Source of the DNA: Kumtagia sp963839725 | GTDB taxonomy: Bacteria; Pseudomonadota; Alphaproteobacteria; Rhizobiales; Rhizobiaceae | NCBI GenBank assembly: GCA_963839725.1 | Contig: CAWIWT010000001.1 | Coordinates: 558,001-622,000 of the forward strand | Direction: 5' to 3' | DNA length: 64,000 nucleotides | Shown here: in pieces, positions 17,070 to 26,308 of the stretch | Layout: each line of letters begins with the position of its first letter | Position numbering within the stretch: position 1 is the stretch's first letter | Position numbers and translations under genes: made by a program | The notes under the pieces: generated by a model | The model's database searches: none | The model's input: only the letters and a program-made list of their open reading frames with translations | Told to the model about the DNA's origin: nothing

Positions 17070-17613
17070 GTGGAAGTGTTTTCAGATTTCAGAATTCAGA
17101 GCATCCGCTTCACCGCAGGCACGATCAATGTGAACGTAAGCGAATATGACCGCGTCAGCGATTATATCGATTCCGGCGCGATCAAGGTGAAGGCGACCAA
17201 GAGCGTCAGGAAATATGTGCCGAAGGCGAACACGCTCTACCTGAACGAAGGCGATCCGCGCGGCGACCTCAATATGCGGACGGGTATTCTGCATGAATGC
17301 ACGCATATCATTTCAGACATCAACAAGGTGGAAGTCACCCGCCTGCAGGATGAGGCCGCGGCCTATCTGGCGCAGTTCACCTTCCTCAAACTGCTCTATC
17401 CCGAAATCGAGGCGCCGTCGCTGAGGGGAGAGGCCGCTTGCCGACATGATGCGCTACGGCCTCGGCCTCGTCGACAAGTACAGTCTCGGCCAGGCTGCGG
17501 GCTACGGTGCGTTAATAGCGCAGGCGGATGTCAACACGCTGGGGCGGTACGTGCAGAGGCACCCCGAATATTCGGACATCAAGGACGATGAGGAACTCGA
17601 TGCCGACGGGTGA
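17070..17613 (+). pseudogene. HExxH putative zinc metallopeptidase, frameshifted
   Basis: From GTG 17070 (AGGA seven bases upstream) the frame gives about 120 residues containing GILHECTHII, an HExxH zinc-protease motif at residues 75-79. E95 in DEAAAYLAQ is a plausible third ligand. The frame is lost near 17424-17436 and resumes one base on as LADMMRYGLGLVDKYSLGQ, running to a stop at 17613, about 180 residues in all. I do not recognise the family; the single helix-embedded HExxH after a short beta-rich region is reminiscent of toxin or effector proteases. The last base step overlaps the next gene, so the two were probably co-expressed. Confidence 0.55.
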
Positions 17614-17924
17614 AGCTGAGCAAGGATCAGCTCAGCGCGCATCAGCTGAACGAGGCGGCGCGGGAAAGCGACAGGACGAAATATGAGGCCTGGCTGCTGA
17701 AGACGGTCGCGGCCGCGCAGACACCCGGCAAGGATGGGTCTTTCGCGTACCAGCAGCTCAGCCAGCACTTCTTCATGGTCTACAAGCCAGTTGCGACAGT
17801 TCTCCTGTCGCGTTTCCTGTCGGTGAAGAAGGGAGATCGGCTATCGGAACTGTTCGACAAATTCTCCACCGAACAGAAGGCCGACCTGATCAGCCAGCTG
17901 CGCATTCCGAAGCCGCCGGGTTGA
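17610..17924 (+). CDS. Hypothetical protein coupled to the HExxH gene
   Basis: A 104-residue, probably all-helical soluble protein with many charged residues (KLSKDQLSAHQLNEAARESD, then LSELFDKFSTEQKADLISQL). The GTG start at 17610 overlaps the preceding stop by GTGA, which implies translational coupling. There is no signal peptide and no recognised domain. If the upstream protein is a toxic protease, this could be its inhibitor, but that is only a position-based guess. Confidence 0.55.
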   Translation: MKLSKDQLSAHQLNEAARESDRTKYEAWLLKTVAAAQTPGKDGSFAYQQLSQHFFMVYKPVATVLLSRFLSVKKGDRLSELFDKFSTEQKADLISQLRIPKPPG

Positions 17925-18131
17925 GGAGCCGAATTGCTTCCGGTTTGGATCGCCAGCAATGTCGGTCCCGCATCCGAACCGCTGAAGCATTTGGACAGCT
18001 GGGTCCAGAGTGGGACCGACCGGAATCCGCCAATTCCGGACCCGGGACAGCTCTGGTGGCGCGTTGCTCGACCAAAGCCTTCCATGCTTTGGGGCGGACC
18101 GTGGAATGCATCCAACGACCTTTGATGACGT

Positions 18132-18382
18132 TAGAGCATGTCGCGCTCAATGTGATCCATTCTGCCGGTGATGGTTGGGGCCAAGGTCGAGGACTTTGGC
18201 GCAGGCCGCACTGTCGGTGCGGACAAGACGAAGGCCGAAGGATTTGGCCCAAACCAGCCCGGCCCTTCGGGTTTCCGTTTGGCGGGCGCTCACTTTGTCG
18301 GGCCGCTCGTCCGATGGAACCGCATCGAACTTCGCGCCCCTCCGCGTGAATCGCCTCGCCAAACGAGAAACAGATTGAACGT
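18132..18382. repeat. MITE-like repeat, copy 1, left part (split by IS110)
   Basis: Starts with TAGAGCATGTCGCGCTCAATGTGAT at 18132-18156, whose inverse (one mismatch) is at 19733-19757. The inside contains GCCGAAGGATTTGG and AGCCCGGCCCTTCGGGTTTCCG, which recur in reverse orientation at 62672-62943. Left part plus right remnant total about 278 bases, close to the 272 bases of the second copy. I therefore infer one element interrupted near its right end by the insertion sequence. Confidence 0.75.
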
Positions 18383-18394
18383 ATGGCCCGCCCC

Positions 18395-18632
18395 GTCTGC
18401 AAGGGGTATTTTGAAGATTGCTCTGTTCAGTCTGCGTCAACGTATCCGGTCTCGAGGTCTCGCCCCGGCCAAGATGGAGATCCGCGCAGCCTGGTCCTCA
18501 TAATCACACCGGTCTCGATCGACCGTTCAATGGTCCAGGTTTCCAGGCTGCCGTTCGACTGTCAGGCCATCTTCTCCTCACCACCCGCAGATTGTCGCGA
18601 CCATCAGCTCAGCGGCTGATGATCTCCTTTTC
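18395..18632 (-). ncRNA. Non-coding IS end, candidate bridge RNA region
   Basis: About 240 bases between the transposase stop and the subterminal repeat have no supported gene. In IS1111-type elements the structured RNA that pairs with target and donor DNA is encoded in the non-coding region downstream of the recombinase, which is where this lies. No guide loops were verified here, so the call rests on position and family knowledge. Confidence 0.35.
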
Positions 18633-19658
18633 CTATGCCGCCGCGACCGCCGGATCGAAGCCGCGCTCCTTGCGCAGCACCGCCCAGACGATGCGCGCGA
18701 GCTTGGCTGCCAGCGCCACCACGACGACATTCTTGTGCGTTCTTTCCGACAGACCACGCACCCACCTGCCCAGCGGCGTGTCCTGGCCCATGATGCGCGG
18801 CAGGACCGCGCGGGCGCCATGGATCAGGTTTGCCCGCAGGTAGCGGTTGCCGCGCTTGGAGATGCCAAGCAGCCTCGGCTTTCCTCCCGTCGTCGCCTGT
18901 CGAGGTGTCAGACCCAACCAGGCGGCAAGGTCGCGCCCACGTCCGAAGCTGCGAGCATCACCGACTGCCGCCGTCAGCGCGGTAGCGTTGATGACCCCTA
19001 TGCCGGGGATCGACGCAAGGCGACGCGCTGCCTCATCCTCGCGCGCCATCCGCACGAACTCCGCATCGAATGCGGCGATCCGCTCATCAAGGCTGCGCCA
19101 CTCGGTGCGCAAATCCTCGACCAGAAGCCGCATGCGCGGCGATAGCCGAGGATCCTCCTCGTCGGCGAAGACTGTCAAGGCGTCCTCCAGCTTGCGCCGC
19201 CCCTGCGCCACCACGATGCCGCGCTCCAGCAACAGGGCCCGCAGATGGTTGATCAGCGCCGTGCGCTCCGCCACCAGACGCGAGCGCGCACGATGCAAAG
19301 CCTGGATGTCCGATTGCACCTCGCTCTTGACCGGCACGAAGCGCATCGTCGGCCGCGTCGCCGCTTCCGCGATCGCCTCGGCGTCCCGGTCGTCGTTCTT
19401 GTTCGCCTTCACATAGGGCCGAACATATTCCGGCGACATCAGCCGGATCGTGTGGCCCGCACCCCCGAGCACCCGACCGAGGTGATGCGCGCCACAGCAG
19501 GCTTCCATCGCCACGATGCAGGCCGGCAGCCTGCCGACGAAATCCACGACGCCCTCACGTCGAAGGCGCCGGCGCACAACGACAGCGCCTGCCTCATCCA
19601 ACCCGACGAGGCTGCAAACATTCTTGCCAAGATCAATTCCAAGCACAAATATCGACAT
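18633..19658 (-). CDS. IS110 family transposase (DEDD recombinase)
   Basis: A 341-residue recombinase with the IS110 two-domain layout. The N-terminal RuvC-like DEDD domain shows GIDLGKN (D9), VAMEACCGAHH with the second acidic residue, and NKNDDRDAEAIAEA with the last aspartates. The C-terminal Tnp2 domain shows LASIPGIGVINATAL and the serine-containing TTGGKPRLLGISKRGN. It appears full length and undamaged. The ATG at 19658 has GAGAGGAA upstream; a start eight codons earlier is possible but less likely. It is transcribed away from the short side of the element. Confidence 0.92.
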   Translation of the reverse strand: MSIFVLGIDLGKNVCSLVGLDEAGAVVVRRRLRREGVVDFVGRLPACIVAMEACCGAHHLGRVLGGAGHTIRLMSPEYVRPYVKANKNDDRDAEAIAEAATRPTMRFVPVKSEVQSDIQALHRARSRLVAERTALINHLRALLLERGIVVAQGRRKLEDALTVFADEEDPRLSPRMRLLVEDLRTEWRSLDERIAAFDAEFVRMAREDEAARRLASIPGIGVINATALTAAVGDARSFGRGRDLAAWLGLTPRQATTGGKPRLLGISKRGNRYLRANLIHGARAVLPRIMGQDTPLGRWVRGLSERTHKNVVVVALAAKLARIVWAVLRKERGFDPAVAAA

Positions 19659-19732
19659 CGGTCCGTTCCTCTCTCGTGCCAAAACAGAGCGATCCTAACC
19701 GATCGCTCCAGAGAGGGGCGGGCCATCCCATA

Positions 19733-19757
19733 ATCACATTGGGCGCGACATGCTCTA
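19733..19757. repeat. MITE-like repeat, copy 1, right terminal arm
   Basis: This 25-base arm is the inverse of 18132-18156 with one mismatch and ends the split repeat. It lies seven bases outside the right subterminal repeat of the insertion sequence. Confidence 0.75.
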
Positions 19758-19913
19758 GATACTTCGAGTTCCGAATAAATTGCTCGATATAGGTTGGGAG
19801 CTATTTACCTGAGCGCGCTTTAGGCGGATTATCCCGCCGGGAGGAAGCCGTCTGATTTATCCGACAAATAGGTCAAATGGCTTTCCGACCGTTGGATGCA
19901 AGGGAGGATAATC

Positions 19914-20996
19914 ATGAGACGGACAGTTCCGCTCGCGGCATGCGCCGCGGCGTTGTTGCTCGGCGTCCCGCATGCGTTTGCGCAATCCGGGGGGGTCGAG
20001 AAGGCAGTCGGCGGCTACAGCTTCGAGGACGCCGCAAAGGAAGCCCCCGGCACGAAGGATTTCCATTCGGCCGATGGCCATCTCACTTTCGCGATAGTGA
20101 CGCATACGGCCGGCAACGGCTTCTTCGATCCGGTCTATGTGGGCGCGACCGTCGCCGGCAATTTGATCGGAGCCAAGATCCTGCTGCTCGGCTCGGAATC
20201 GCCCACCGACGATCCGGCGCGCGAGATCGAGATCCTGAACCAGATCGTGCAGGACCCGACCATCGATGGCCTGATCATGACGACTCCGCAGGTCGGCGCC
20301 TATAACGACATCGTCAAGGCGGCCGAGGCGAGCGGCATACCGGTCGCCACGACCAACTCGTTCGACGCGACGATCCTCGACCGAAGCGGCATCAGCCATA
20401 CCGGCCAGGACGCTTCGGCGGCCGCGATCGCCGGCGAGGCGCTCGTCAAATGCCTGGCTGACAAGGGCATCGAGAAGGGCTCGATCGTGCTGCCGTCATC
20501 GACAGCGATGGGCAACATCGAGGTCAATAACCGCGTCACCTCGGCCTTCAACGCCATCGTCAAGAGCCTGAAGGACTCCGGCAAGCTCGACAGCTTCAAG
20601 GTCGACGCCGGTCCGGAGAACACCGGAATCGATACCAACCCGAACGATCCGGTGAACGGTATCGTCACGCTGTTCGAATCGCGCGGGGACGTGGTCGGCG
20701 CCTTCGCCGGCAACAACGTGTTCACGCCGGCGCTCGCCAAGGCCGTCGCCCAGACAGGAAAGACCGGAAAAATCTGCGCCTACGGCTTTGACCTCGGCCC
20801 GGCCCAGCAGGACGCGTTGAAGAGCGGCGACCTCACCGGCGCGCTCGGGCAGCAGCCCTTCCTGCAAGGCTTCTGGCCGGTCATGCAGCTCTGGCTGGAG
20901 GTCGACCGTGGCATCGCGGCGGCCAACCTCGACACGCGCGCCCAGCTCGTGACCCAGGAGACGGTCGGCAACGTCGGCAAGCGCTTCGAGAACTGA
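19914..20996 (+). CDS. Sugar ABC transporter substrate-binding protein (RbsB type)
   Basis: A 360-residue periplasmic binding protein. Residues 1-23 form a Sec signal peptide ending PHAFAQ. The mature part has the type I sugar-binding fold, with GNGFFDPVYVGATVAG, then IDGLIMTTPQVG and a C-terminal YGFDLGPAQQDALKSGDL hinge. The start ATG at 19914 has GGGAGGA upstream. It is the first gene of a three-gene operon with a double permease and one ATPase. The family includes ribose, fructose, xylose and inositol binders; the ligand cannot be told from sequence by eye. Confidence 0.88.
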   Translation: MRRTVPLAACAAALLLGVPHAFAQSGGVEKAVGGYSFEDAAKEAPGTKDFHSADGHLTFAIVTHTAGNGFFDPVYVGATVAGNLIGAKILLLGSESPTDDPAREIEILNQIVQDPTIDGLIMTTPQVGAYNDIVKAAEASGIPVATTNSFDATILDRSGISHTGQDASAAAIAGEALVKCLADKGIEKGSIVLPSSTAMGNIEVNNRVTSAFNAIVKSLKDSGKLDSFKVDAGPENTGIDTNPNDPVNGIVTLFESRGDVVGAFAGNNVFTPALAKAVAQTGKTGKICAYGFDLGPAQQDALKSGDLTGALGQQPFLQGFWPVMQLWLEVDRGIAAANLDTRAQLVTQETVGNVGKRFEN

Positions 20997-21081
20997 TCTC
21001 GACCGCGGCCGAGAGCCTGTCGCGGGAGGGCTGGAGCCCTCCCGCGCATGGGCACAACACTATCCGAAAGCCTATCCGCGC

Positions 21082-23331
21082 ATGTCCGACGCAGCCTTCG
21101 CTCGCCGCCTTCCGTCCCAGCTCGTTGGCGGCTGGGAAATGGGGCTGGTTGTCCTTCTTGCGCTGATCTATCTCGGCGGCGCCGTCGTAAATCCGGAGTT
21201 CTTCGGCTCCACCGAGGCGTTTCATGCGCTGCTGCGCGACACCTCCCGGGTCGCCATCATCGCGGTCGGAATGACGTTCGTCATCGTCAACAAGGACCTC
21301 GACCTTTCGGTCGGCTCCACCTACGGCCTTGTGGCCGTCGTCTTCGCGAGGCTGTTCGCGCCGAACTTCCTCGACCTCGACGTCGTGAGCTCGGTGATCT
21401 TCTGCGCCCTTCTCGGCGTCGTGATCGGCCTTGTCAACGGTGTGCTCGTCACCATCCTGAGGGTGCCTGCCTTCATAGCCACATTGACCACGCTTCTGAT
21501 CGGCCGCGGCTTCGTCCTTGCGCTGACGCATGGCCAGTCGATCTACTACCCCGCCAAGGCGAAGGAGTACCCGCTTTTCTTCCATCTCGGCGAGACGAAC
21601 GTGCTCGGCTTCAACAACCAGATCGCCATTTTCGCGCTTGTCGCGCTGCTTGGCGCCTATGTGCTTGCCAAGACCCGCTGGGGCTACGAGACCTTCGCGA
21701 CCGGCGGCAACGAGCAGGCAGCAGGCTATGCCGGCATACCGACGCGCTGGGTGCGCATCCGCGCCTACCTGATCTCCTCACTCTGCGCCGCGCTGGCCGG
21801 CCTCTTGTCGGCGGCGCAGGACAAGGGCGTGACCCCGCTCTACGGGATCAGTCTCGAGCTGATCGTGATCGCCTCCGTGATCATCGGTGGCGCGTCGATC
21901 CTCGGCGGGCGCGGGCGGGTCTTCGGCTCGTGTCTCGGCGCCATGCTGGTGATCTTGATCGACAAGGTGCTGCGCGAAGGCTGGCCGATCACCCGCATCA
22001 TCAAGGTCGGCGACGAGGAGATCGCGGTGAACGCCGTCTACTCCCTGCCAGTCGGCGCCGTCCCCGTCTTCCTCGGCCTCCTGCTTGTCATCGCCGTGCT
22101 GATCGAGCCCTGGCTGATGCGCCGCCAGATCGCCGGACGATTTTGGGCCTGGCTGCGCGGCCGCCCGCCGCCGCCTGCCTATGAGATCGGCGGCGTCGCG
22201 CTCGAAGGGGTTCAGACCAAGGGGGCGATGGCGACCGACATAGCGCTGTCGGCCACCGGGCTCGGCAAGTTCCTCGCCCGCCGCGACGCGCTCGCCATCA
22301 TCCTGACCGCGGTGCTGTGGCTGACCGGCCTCGCGCTCCGGCCGGACTACTGGTGGAACCTGTCCAACACCTTCGCGATCCTGCTCAACTACACCGAACT
22401 CGCGCTCATCACCGTCGGGCTCACCTATGTCATTGCCGCCGGCGACATCGACCTCTCGGTCGGCGCGGTGCTGGCGCTCGCCGGCAGCACCGCCGCCTAC
22501 TTTCTGAAGGTGCTTGGCGCCGATCCGATGACGGCGGTGGCGATGGGCCTGCTGGCGGGAATGTGCGCGGGGTTCGTCAACGCCGTCGTCACGGTCGGCT
22601 TCAAGCTGCCCGCCTTCATTGCAACCCTAGGCATGTTCTACATCGCCCGCGGGCTGGCCGCCTGGTTCGTCGCCGGCCAACAGCTCACCGGCTGGCCGGA
22701 GGGTTACAACCTGCTCGGCCGCAAGCTGAACGACATCCTGCTGCACTACGGCATCCGGCTGTCCGATGGGCCGGCGCGCGCCGTCGCCGAGGTCGTCAGC
22801 GTGCAGACGATCTGGATGCTGCTCGTCGCGCTCGTCGCCGGCATCGTGCTTGCCTACATGCCGTTCGGCCAGAAGGTCTACGCCACGGGCGGCAACATCC
22901 GCGCCGCCGCCTATGCCGGAATCAACACCGACCGGGTGCGCTTCATCTCGCTCCTGCTGGCGGCGCTCTGCGCGACAATGGCGGGCATCATCAACGTCGC
23001 CTACTTCCGCAGCTTCAACCCGGTCGCGGGCCAATTCCGCGAACTGGACGCGATCGCCTCGGTGATCATCGGCGGCGGCTCGATCTTCGGCGGCTACGGC
23101 ACCGTGATCGGCTCGCTTGCCGGCGCCGCGGTGATCACCCTTGTCAGGGCGCTTCTTCAGCTCAACGTGCAGGGCTTCAGCATGCCTCAGCACTGGATCA
23201 ATGTCTTTATCGGCGTCATCCTCATCGCTGCGGTGCTGATTGACATCTGGGTGCGCCAGGCCAACATCGTTGGCCGCTTGCGGACCCGCCTCGCGCGACG
23301 CACACGAACGCCGGAAACCGCTCATGGCTGA
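21082..23331 (+). CDS. Fused double RbsC-type ABC transporter permease
   Basis: A 749-residue inner-membrane protein made of two complete RbsC/AraH-like permease halves. The first half (about 1-370) has AIIAVGMTFVIVNKDLDLSVGS and the coupling-loop segment YETFATGGNEQAAGYAGI. The second half (about 395-735) has ALITVGLTYVIAAGDIDLSVGA and KVYATGGNIRAAAYAGIN. One chain would thus supply the whole membrane channel that usually needs a homodimer or two genes. The linker at about 350-390 is hydrophilic. It lies between the binding-protein and ATPase genes, and its end overlaps the ATPase start by eight bases. Confidence 0.9.
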   Translation: MSDAAFARRLPSQLVGGWEMGLVVLLALIYLGGAVVNPEFFGSTEAFHALLRDTSRVAIIAVGMTFVIVNKDLDLSVGSTYGLVAVVFARLFAPNFLDLDVVSSVIFCALLGVVIGLVNGVLVTILRVPAFIATLTTLLIGRGFVLALTHGQSIYYPAKAKEYPLFFHLGETNVLGFNNQIAIFALVALLGAYVLAKTRWGYETFATGGNEQAAGYAGIPTRWVRIRAYLISSLCAALAGLLSAAQDKGVTPLYGISLELIVIASVIIGGASILGGRGRVFGSCLGAMLVILIDKVLREGWPITRIIKVGDEEIAVNAVYSLPVGAVPVFLGLLLVIAVLIEPWLMRRQIAGRFWAWLRGRPPPPAYEIGGVALEGVQTKGAMATDIALSATGLGKFLARRDALAIILTAVLWLTGLALRPDYWWNLSNTFAILLNYTELALITVGLTYVIAAGDIDLSVGAVLALAGSTAAYFLKVLGADPMTAVAMGLLAGMCAGFVNAVVTVGFKLPAFIATLGMFYIARGLAAWFVAGQQLTGWPEGYNLLGRKLNDILLHYGIRLSDGPARAVAEVVSVQTIWMLLVALVAGIVLAYMPFGQKVYATGGNIRAAAYAGINTDRVRFISLLLAALCATMAGIINVAYFRSFNPVAGQFRELDAIASVIIGGGSIFGGYGTVIGSLAGAAVITLVRALLQLNVQGFSMPQHWINVFIGVILIAAVLIDIWVRQANIVGRLRTRLARRTRTPETAHG

Positions 23332-24106
23332 TGCTACGTCGCCTACACCGATCGTGGAAATGCGGGGCATCGAAAAGGCCTTCGGTGCCGTGCAGGCGCT
23401 TCGCAACGTCGACCTGGTGCTCTATCCGGGCGAGATTCTCGGCCTGGTTGGCGACAACTCGGCCGGGAAGTCGACGCTCATGAAGATCCTGACCGGCGCT
23501 TATCAACGCGATGCCGGCGAAATCTCCGTTGCCGGACAACCGGTGCACTTCAAGAGCCCGCACGAGAGTCGCGACGTCGGCATCGAAATGATCTACCAGG
23601 ATTTCGCGCTTTGCGGGAATATGGATGTCGGCCAGAACATCTTTCTTGGCCGGTGGCCGCGCAAGGGCCCTTTCATCGATCGGCGGAAAATGTACACGGA
23701 AGCCGACAGCGTGCTGAAGCAGCTCAAGGTCGACGTGAACTCCGTCTATCAGAAGGTCGAGAGCCTGTCGGGCGGCCGCCAGCAATCCGTCGCGATTGCC
23801 CGCGCGATCTCGTTCGAGCCGCGCGTGGTTATCCTCGACGAACCGACCGCCAATCTCTCGGTGATGGCGACCGAACGGTTGCTTGAGACGATGCTGGAAC
23901 TGAAAAAACAGAGCGTTGCCCAGATCATTATCTCGCACCGTCTCATCGACATTTTCGCCGTGGGCGACCGGGTCATGGTACTCAAACGAGGCGAGAACGT
24001 CGGCGACCGATACGTTAAGGACACTGACGAACATGAGGTCTTGGAGATCATCGTCTCCGGCACGAGAGGGAACGCGCTCACGGCCGATGAGGCGAGAGCG
24101 CTTTGA
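23324..24106 (+). CDS. Sugar ABC transporter ATP-binding protein (single-domain)
   Basis: A 260-residue ATPase that powers the upstream permease. Walker A is GDNSAGKST (Ser in place of the more usual Gly at position 4), Q-loop YQDF, signature LSGGRQQSVAIAR, Walker B VVILDEPTANLS and the switch His in IISHRL. Most ribose-type ATPases are about 500 residues with two domains; this is a single domain like FrcA of the Sinorhizobium fructose system. Its start overlaps the permease end, so translation is coupled. It is the last gene of the operon. Confidence 0.9.
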   Translation: MADATSPTPIVEMRGIEKAFGAVQALRNVDLVLYPGEILGLVGDNSAGKSTLMKILTGAYQRDAGEISVAGQPVHFKSPHESRDVGIEMIYQDFALCGNMDVGQNIFLGRWPRKGPFIDRRKMYTEADSVLKQLKVDVNSVYQKVESLSGGRQQSVAIARAISFEPRVVILDEPTANLSVMATERLLETMLELKKQSVAQIIISHRLIDIFAVGDRVMVLKRGENVGDRYVKDTDEHEVLEIIVSGTRGNALTADEARAL

Positions 24107-24187
24107 GTGGCCATGGACCCTTGCCGGACGTACCCGTGTCAAAACGCGAGTCATCTCTCGTATGACGCCCTTTCCGGCTTCCCTTCA

Positions 24188-24436
24188 ATGCGGGATAGCT
24201 ACTACTACGTCTTGGCAAACTATACGACGCTCGGGGAGGGCAATATCAGCCTGCCTGACCGATGGCGCCTCATAGGGCCGATCATAGCGATGTCGGGCTT
24301 GTTCACGTTCGGCTGGACAGGGAGCGTTCTCGTGAGCATCATGACCGAATTCGGTAAACTCGATCGAGTAAGGGCCAAAAAACCCACGGACTCCGGCCCT
24401 TCGTCCGCGGAAGTCAACTCCGAACCAGGATCATAG
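24188..24436 (+). pseudogene. Truncated two-helix ion-channel fragment
   Basis: From ATG 24188 an 82-residue frame covers only the C-terminal pore region of an Ion_trans_2-type channel: YYYVLANYTTLGEGNISLP, then a membrane helix in GPIIAMSGLFTFGWTGSVLVSIM. The filter reads TTLGEG instead of the canonical T-V-G-Y-G form, as in a divergent rhizobial subfamily. The first membrane helix and the N terminus are missing, so it is probably a remnant. The frame extends open upstream to 24107, but that part shows no homology. Confidence 0.5.
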
Positions 24437-24447
24437 CTGCGAAAACC

Positions 24448-26308
24448 CTACCGATCCAGCACTTCGCGCAGCTTTGCCGCCAGCTGGTCGATCGTAAACG
24501 GCTTGGCGATGAAATCGACGCCCTGATCGAGCACGCCATTGTGCACCACCGCGTTCTTGGTGAAGCCGGTGGTGAACAGGATTTTCAGCTGAGGGCGGGT
24601 CTCTCGCGCGCGCTCCGCCAACCTGCGGCCGTTGGTGCCTGCCATGATCACATCGGTGAACATCAGCGCCACGCTCGGATTGGCATCGAGCTTCGCCATC
24701 GCCTCGTCCGAGCTTCCCGCATGAACCACCCGATAGCCAAGGTCGCGCAGCGATGCCACGGTGCCGATGCGCACGCGCTCGTCGTCTTCCACGACGAGGA
24801 TAAGCTCGGTCGGCTGCTTGTCGAGGTCGGCAGCCTTGTGCGGCAGCGCTGGCCGCTCTTCGCCGGCAAAGCGCGGCAGATAGATCTTGATCGTCGTGCC
24901 TTCGCCGGGCTCGGAGTAGATCTTGACGTGGCCGCCGCTCTGCTTGACGAAGCCGAACACCTGGCTGAGCCCAAGCCCGGTTCCCTTGTTCGCGCCTTTT
25001 GTGGTGAAGAACGGATCGAAAGCGCGCGCAACGACTTCGGCGGGCATTCCGGTGCCGGTATCGGTAACCGCGATCAGCACATAGTGGCCGGCTGAAACCT
25101 CGGCGTTCGCCTTCGCATATTGATCGTTGAGATGGGTGTTCGCGGTCTCGATGGTCAGCCGCCCGCCCTCCGGCATCGCGTCGCGGCCATTGACGGCGAG
25201 GTTCAGCAGAGCGTTTTCCAGCTGGCTCGTATCGGCGAATGTCCGCCACAGGCCGGCGGCCAGTACCGTCTCGATCTTGATGCCTTCGCCGAGCGTGCGA
25301 TGCAGCAGTTCCGACATGCCAGAGACCAGCTTGTTGGCGTCAATCACCTGCGGGGCCAACGGCTGCTGACGGGAGAAGGCGAGCAAACGCGATGTCAGGT
25401 TCGCGGCGCGCGTGGCGGCGTCCGTCGCGGCATCGACGAATGCCTCGACATCGGTCTCGCCACGCGTCAGCTTGCGCTGCGCGAGATTCATCGCGCTCAT
25501 AATGATGGCCAGCATGTTGTTGAAGTCATGCGCGATGCCGCCCGTCAGTTGCCCGACGGCCTCCATCTTCTGCATCTGCCGGATCTGCGCTTCGGCCGCC
25601 TCGCGCGAACTCGATCTCCTGCTTGAGGCTGGCATTGGTTTCCGTCAGCTTCGTGTGCGCTGAAATGAGATCTTCGAGACGCCTGCGGGCGTTGGTGACG
25701 CCGAATATCGCCATCGCGAACACTGCGATCAAGGCCAAGGTCGAAGCCATCCGCATGCGGTCGTCCGTTGTCTCGGCCTCTGTCAGTCGCTGTTGCAGCA
25801 CCGCGTTCTCGTCACGACGGATATCGGCGACGATCGCCCGGATGCGGTCCATGGCGATCTTACCTTGGTCGCTGCGAACGAGATTGATGGCACCCGTGAC
25901 ATTTCGCTGATCGTAGAGCCGCAAGGTCTCGGCTACCTCGGCCAGCTTATCGCCGACGGCGGTCATCAAGGACTCAATCTGGCCAACCCGATTCGAATTC
26001 TCGACCGCGGTTGATTTCAATTCTTCCAGCTCACGTGGCAGGGCCGACAAGGCCGATTTGTAAGGCTTCAGATAGGATGCCTCGCCGGTCAGCAGATAGC
26101 CGCGCTGGCCGGTTTCGACATCCTGTACGAGGCTGAGCACGGAAACGACGCGACGCTCGAACTCAAACGCCTGGCGCACGGCTTCGTTGTCATGCCGCTG
26201 CGATTCGATCAGGAATGTGCGCGCGATCACGATCAGCGCGAGCACCGCAAAGCCGGCGATTAACGGAATGAGCTGTGCCCGTAAGGCCCGACGTAGCCTT
26301 GCGATCAT
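24448..26308 (-). pseudogene. CHASE3 hybrid sensor histidine kinase, single-base frameshift
   Basis: About 619 residues once one base is removed near 25608-25609. In order: a membrane helix (LIPLIAGFAVLALIVIARTF), a periplasmic CHASE3 domain with DVETGQRGYLLTGEASYL, a second membrane helix (about 196-215), a short coiled coil, and a HisKA domain whose phosphoacceptor is in GGIAHDFNN. Then come HATPase_c (NLAVNGRDAMPEGG, GTGMP, GTGLGLSQV) and a receiver domain with the phospho-Asp in FTDVIM. The break falls exactly at the coil-HisKA junction, so both halves look intact. The ligand of CHASE3 and the partner regulator are unknown. Confidence 0.85.

Larger units (their letters stand above)
18383..19726 (-). 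mobile_element. IS110-family insertion sequence, IS1111-like subgroup
   Basis: About 1.34 kb bounded by a perfect 12-bp inverted pair, ATGGCCCGCCCC at 18383-18394 and GGGGCGGGCCAT at 19715-19726. It contains one transposase gene. Inverted repeats just inside the ends, and a long non-coding stretch after the transposase, are features of the IS1111 branch of IS110. True tips may extend a few bases further on each side. It lies inside the MITE-like repeat, whose two halves flank it; IS110 relatives often target repetitive palindromic sequences. Confidence 0.8.
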
